A stretch of DNA of 7,624 nucleotides from Candidatus Wolframiiraptor sp. EX4484-121 (GTDB lineage Archaea; Thermoproteota; Nitrososphaeria_A; Caldarchaeales; Wolframiiraptoraceae): positions 1 through 7,624 of the forward strand of contig NJEK01000027.1 of NCBI GenBank assembly GCA_002255105.1, in the 5' to 3' direction. The number at the start of each line of letters is the position of its first letter. The first letter of the stretch is position 1. A program made the translations under genes and the position numbers. Under the pieces are notes generated by a model. It worked only from the letters and a program-made list of their open reading frames with translations, had not been told where the DNA came from and did not search any database. This document shows, in pieces, positions 5,979 through 7,624 of the stretch.

Positions 5979-5998
5979 AAGGTTCGCATCCAAACCTT
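5979..5998 (-). promoter_or_regulatory. Small hairpin directly before the MBL start codon
   Basis: AAGGTT (5998-5993 on the minus strand) and AACCTT (5984-5979) form a 6-bp stem with an 8-base loop whose 3' arm directly abuts ATG 5978. In the polymerase-MBL intercistronic RNA this could mask the start codon region or tune reinitiation. Six base pairs is weak at high growth temperature, and no terminator T-run follows. Confidence 0.3.
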
Positions 5999-6020
5999 AG
6001 AAGATGTTATGGAGCCGTGA

Positions 6021-7624
6021 TCACATAAAGTGTTCTAGGCTCGTCACGCCTATGATCCTGTCGAAGTCTATTCCCAGAGCGTCTAGGACCTGGCCAAACG
6101 TCGAGGTTAGATATTCAACGTATTTGTCTATGTCTACTTGATCCTTTCTCGCGAATTCGAGGGGCTCGACCCCATCCCTATCCTTCGTCCTAACGTATGA
6201 GATTATGTCTCCAGCCATTACGGAGATCCCCCGGTTGAGTAGCTTCTTCGCGGCCTTCACGTGAGGCGGGGTGGTCTTAACGTATCTATCTACACTCTTC
6301 GACAGCATCACCTTGAATGATAGATCCTCCAGCTCGAACTCGCCCCTCTTCAGCTTGTAGTACCAAGTCTTGATGATCTCCTCGATCTTCTCCCTCGCCT
6401 GCTCGAAGCTCTGCTCATCATGAACCTCTTGGAGAACCCTCAGCATTTCGTCAAAAGCCTCCTTGATGAACTTGGGTATATGCCTCTTCTTTCCAGTCAA
6501 CCCCTTAACATCTACGACCCCCTTATCCGTCACGCCGAGATAATTCTTCTTCCTGGTCGAGAAGACTATATACCTATATTTCTTGTCAAGTTCTAGGTCC
6601 AGCTTCAGAGCATCCTTAGCCCATCTAACGACCTCATCTATCGCCGCCTGATCCGAGGTCTTCAAGAAAACGCTATCGGTATTGTGCGCGATGATGTTCG
6701 ATGCTACGAAATTCTGAGTTTCGGGTACGTTGATGTCGAATCCGAGTTCAGGTTTCGATAGCCGCCTTATCTCCACCACCTTATCCCATAGCACGTCAGA
6801 ATCCACCAGCCACCTCAACCTGTTTTTGACCACACCCTCATCCAACCATCCCAATATTTTGGCGGCCACGCGCCTTCCCATCACAGCACGCTTATAAGCT
6901 CGTAAATATGAGGCACGCTTGGAATAATGGTTATCCATCTTTAAGCAGCTAATAATCCTGGATATGCTCCTCCCACTTAATGGAATGACGTCGTTAACAT
7001 CTTTGATCTGCGGCTCAGATACCTCGATATTGAAGAGCAGGCGTGCTAGGCGGCGGCCATTTTTCCCTGAGACCACTAACCTGTAGATCGTGCCCTTAGC
7101 GTATGGGTTTATATCCTTGTAACGCCTGACATATCCTATAATCCCCAGCCTCAACAAGGCGGTTTGCACATCCCTGATCAATTGTTCAGATCGGGAATCC
7201 AACTTCACCCCGATAAACTTGCCCTTACTATAGATGATGTTTCCATCGGCTTGGAAAAGACCCTTAAGAAATTCTATTAATAGGTCGTCTGGGAGCGACA
7301 TATACCATGGGGGGAACCTCTTCGTGTATGCGTTTCCATCGAAGCCTAACACGTATTTCATGACTCGGACGAGAAGCCTTGATGGAAGCCTTACTCCTTT
7401 CCTCCCGTCTATCAAGGGCTTGATGTGGAACCGTTTAGCCAGCTTCATCACTCTCTCTTGCAACTCTTCATCGAATACGGAGATCTCGACTCCATTCTCA
7501 CCATCATATGAGCCGTCGCCCAGCCATAAACCTAAGAACCATATTAAATCGTGGTCGAAATGCAGTGTTGATGGAAGGGTGCATTCGCTGTTCCTTGCAA
7601 GTAGTATCTTATGATCTCTCGTTA
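6021..7624 (-). CDS. Replicative family-B DNA polymerase, PolB1/Dpo1-type, with intein; 5' end cut by the window
   Basis: One uninterrupted frame enters from the right window edge and stops at TGA 6023-6021. Codons 7622-6681 encode most of an intein; 6680-6021 encode the 219-residue C-extein. The C-extein begins TDSVFLK, the second half of motif C (YGD-TDS, catalytic carboxylates), and continues through the palm end and thumb. It carries KKNYLGV, VDVKGLTGKKRHIP, LSFKVMLSKSVDRYVKTTPPHVKAA and a C-terminal TSLEHFM in the place of a PIP box. This order and wording closely resemble Sulfolobus PolB1 (recalled from memory, not aligned), the main replicative polymerase. The exonuclease domain, motifs A and B and the N-extein lie outside the window. 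The first usable start inside the window (TTG 7463) falls within the intein and is not a gene start. The MBL gene follows 42 bp downstream. Confidence 0.92.
   Translation of the reverse strand, partial: TRDHKILLARNSECTLPSTLHFDHDLIWFLGLWLGDGSYDGENGVEISVFDEELQERVMKLAKRFHIKPLIDGRKGVRLPSRLLVRVMKYVLGFDGNAYTKRFPPWYMSLPDDLLIEFLKGLFQADGNIIYSKGKFIGVKLDSRSEQLIRDVQTALLRLGIIGYVRRYKDINPYAKGTIYRLVVSGKNGRRLARLLFNIEVSEPQIKDVNDVIPLSGRSISRIISCLKMDNHYSKRASYLRAYKRAVMGRRVAAKILGWLDEGVVKNRLRWLVDSDVLWDKVVEIRRLSKPELGFDINVPETQNFVASNIIAHNTDSVFLKTSDQAAIDEVVRWAKDALKLDLELDKKYRYIVFSTRKKNYLGVTDKGVVDVKGLTGKKRHIPKFIKEAFDEMLRVLQEVHDEQSFEQAREKIEEIIKTWYYKLKRGEFELEDLSFKVMLSKSVDRYVKTTPPHVKAAKKLLNRGISVMAGDIISYVRTKDRDGVEPLEFARKDQVDIDKYVEYLTSTFGQVLDALGIDFDRIIGVTSLEHFM
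6681..7624 (-). mobile_element. Intein with LAGLIDADG homing-endonuclease domain, Pol-c site (N-terminal end outside window)
   Basis: At least 314 residues. Splicing block B, TRDH (T at 7622-7620, H at 7613-7611), sits at the window edge. LAGLIDADG motif 1 is FLGLWLGDG (7538-7512) and motif 2 is FLKGLFQADG (7271-7242); both catalytic-type aspartates are present. Block F is DINVPETQNFVASN, and block G is IIAHN with penultimate His and terminal Asn (6683-6681). The +1 extein residue is Thr (6680-6678). Block A with the first nucleophile is beyond the window, estimated some 60-80 residues upstream by analogy with other inteins. The junction N|TDS places it in polymerase motif C, the known archaeal Pol-c site. 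About 90 residues between the endonuclease core and block F (roughly 7030-6760) may be an additional DNA-recognition segment. All visible splicing and endonuclease residues are intact, so splicing activity is likely and homing activity possible. Confidence 0.93.

Noticed and set aside
7461..7463. TTG at 7463 as start of a 480-residue protein
   Set aside because: The same frame stays open to the window edge and encodes intein block B (TRDH) and the first LAGLIDADG motif upstream of this codon, so it is an internal Leu codon.
7234..7614. 126-codon plus-strand frame opposite the intein
   Set aside because: It is antisense to a well-supported coding region with clear intein motifs; its own translation shows no recognisable domain.

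Overview
The window reads as chromosomal DNA from an archaeon, most likely a thermophile of the Crenarchaeota/TACK group. Three things point there. It has two different family-B DNA polymerases, one resembling crenarchaeal PolB1 (Dpo1) and one of the PolB3 / euryarchaeal PolB type. It has an AbrB-PhoU fusion of archaeal architecture. The upstream regions carry TATA elements about 25-30 bases from start codons, fitting leaderless transcripts, rather than bacterial -35/-10 boxes. Arg AGG/AGA and Ile ATA codons are common, as in thermophilic archaea. The exact lineage cannot be fixed from the sequence alone.

Layout, left to right. (1) 1-881, minus: a DHH-family phosphoesterase whose 3' end runs off the window. 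(2) 956-1501, plus: a DUF2148 iron-sulfur protein, divergent from the DHH gene, each with its own TATA box in the 74-bp gap. (3) 1514-3784, minus: a PolB3-type DNA polymerase with an intact polymerase site but a degenerate exonuclease site. (4) 3935-4189, minus: a small zinc-ribbon protein upstream of and codirectional with the polymerase. (5) 4270-5328, plus: an AbrB-PhoU regulator, divergent from the zinc-ribbon gene across a palindromic AT-rich promoter. (6) 5325-5978, minus: a glyoxalase-II-like metallo-beta-lactamase hydrolase, overlapping the PhoU gene tail-to-tail by 4 bp. (7) 6021-7624, minus: the 3' part of a PolB1-type replicative polymerase gene, interrupted at motif C by a LAGLIDADG-containing intein. 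Its 5' end lies beyond the window.

No complete pathway is encoded. The common thread is DNA replication and repair: two PolB enzymes, a DHH (RecJ/GAN-like) phosphoesterase and perhaps the zinc-ribbon protein. The most striking points are the proofreading-dead PolB3-type enzyme encoded close to an intein-bearing PolB1, and the symmetric promoter/operator shared by the zinc-ribbon and PhoU genes. I found no RNA genes, IS elements or CRISPR arrays. The intein is the only mobile element.
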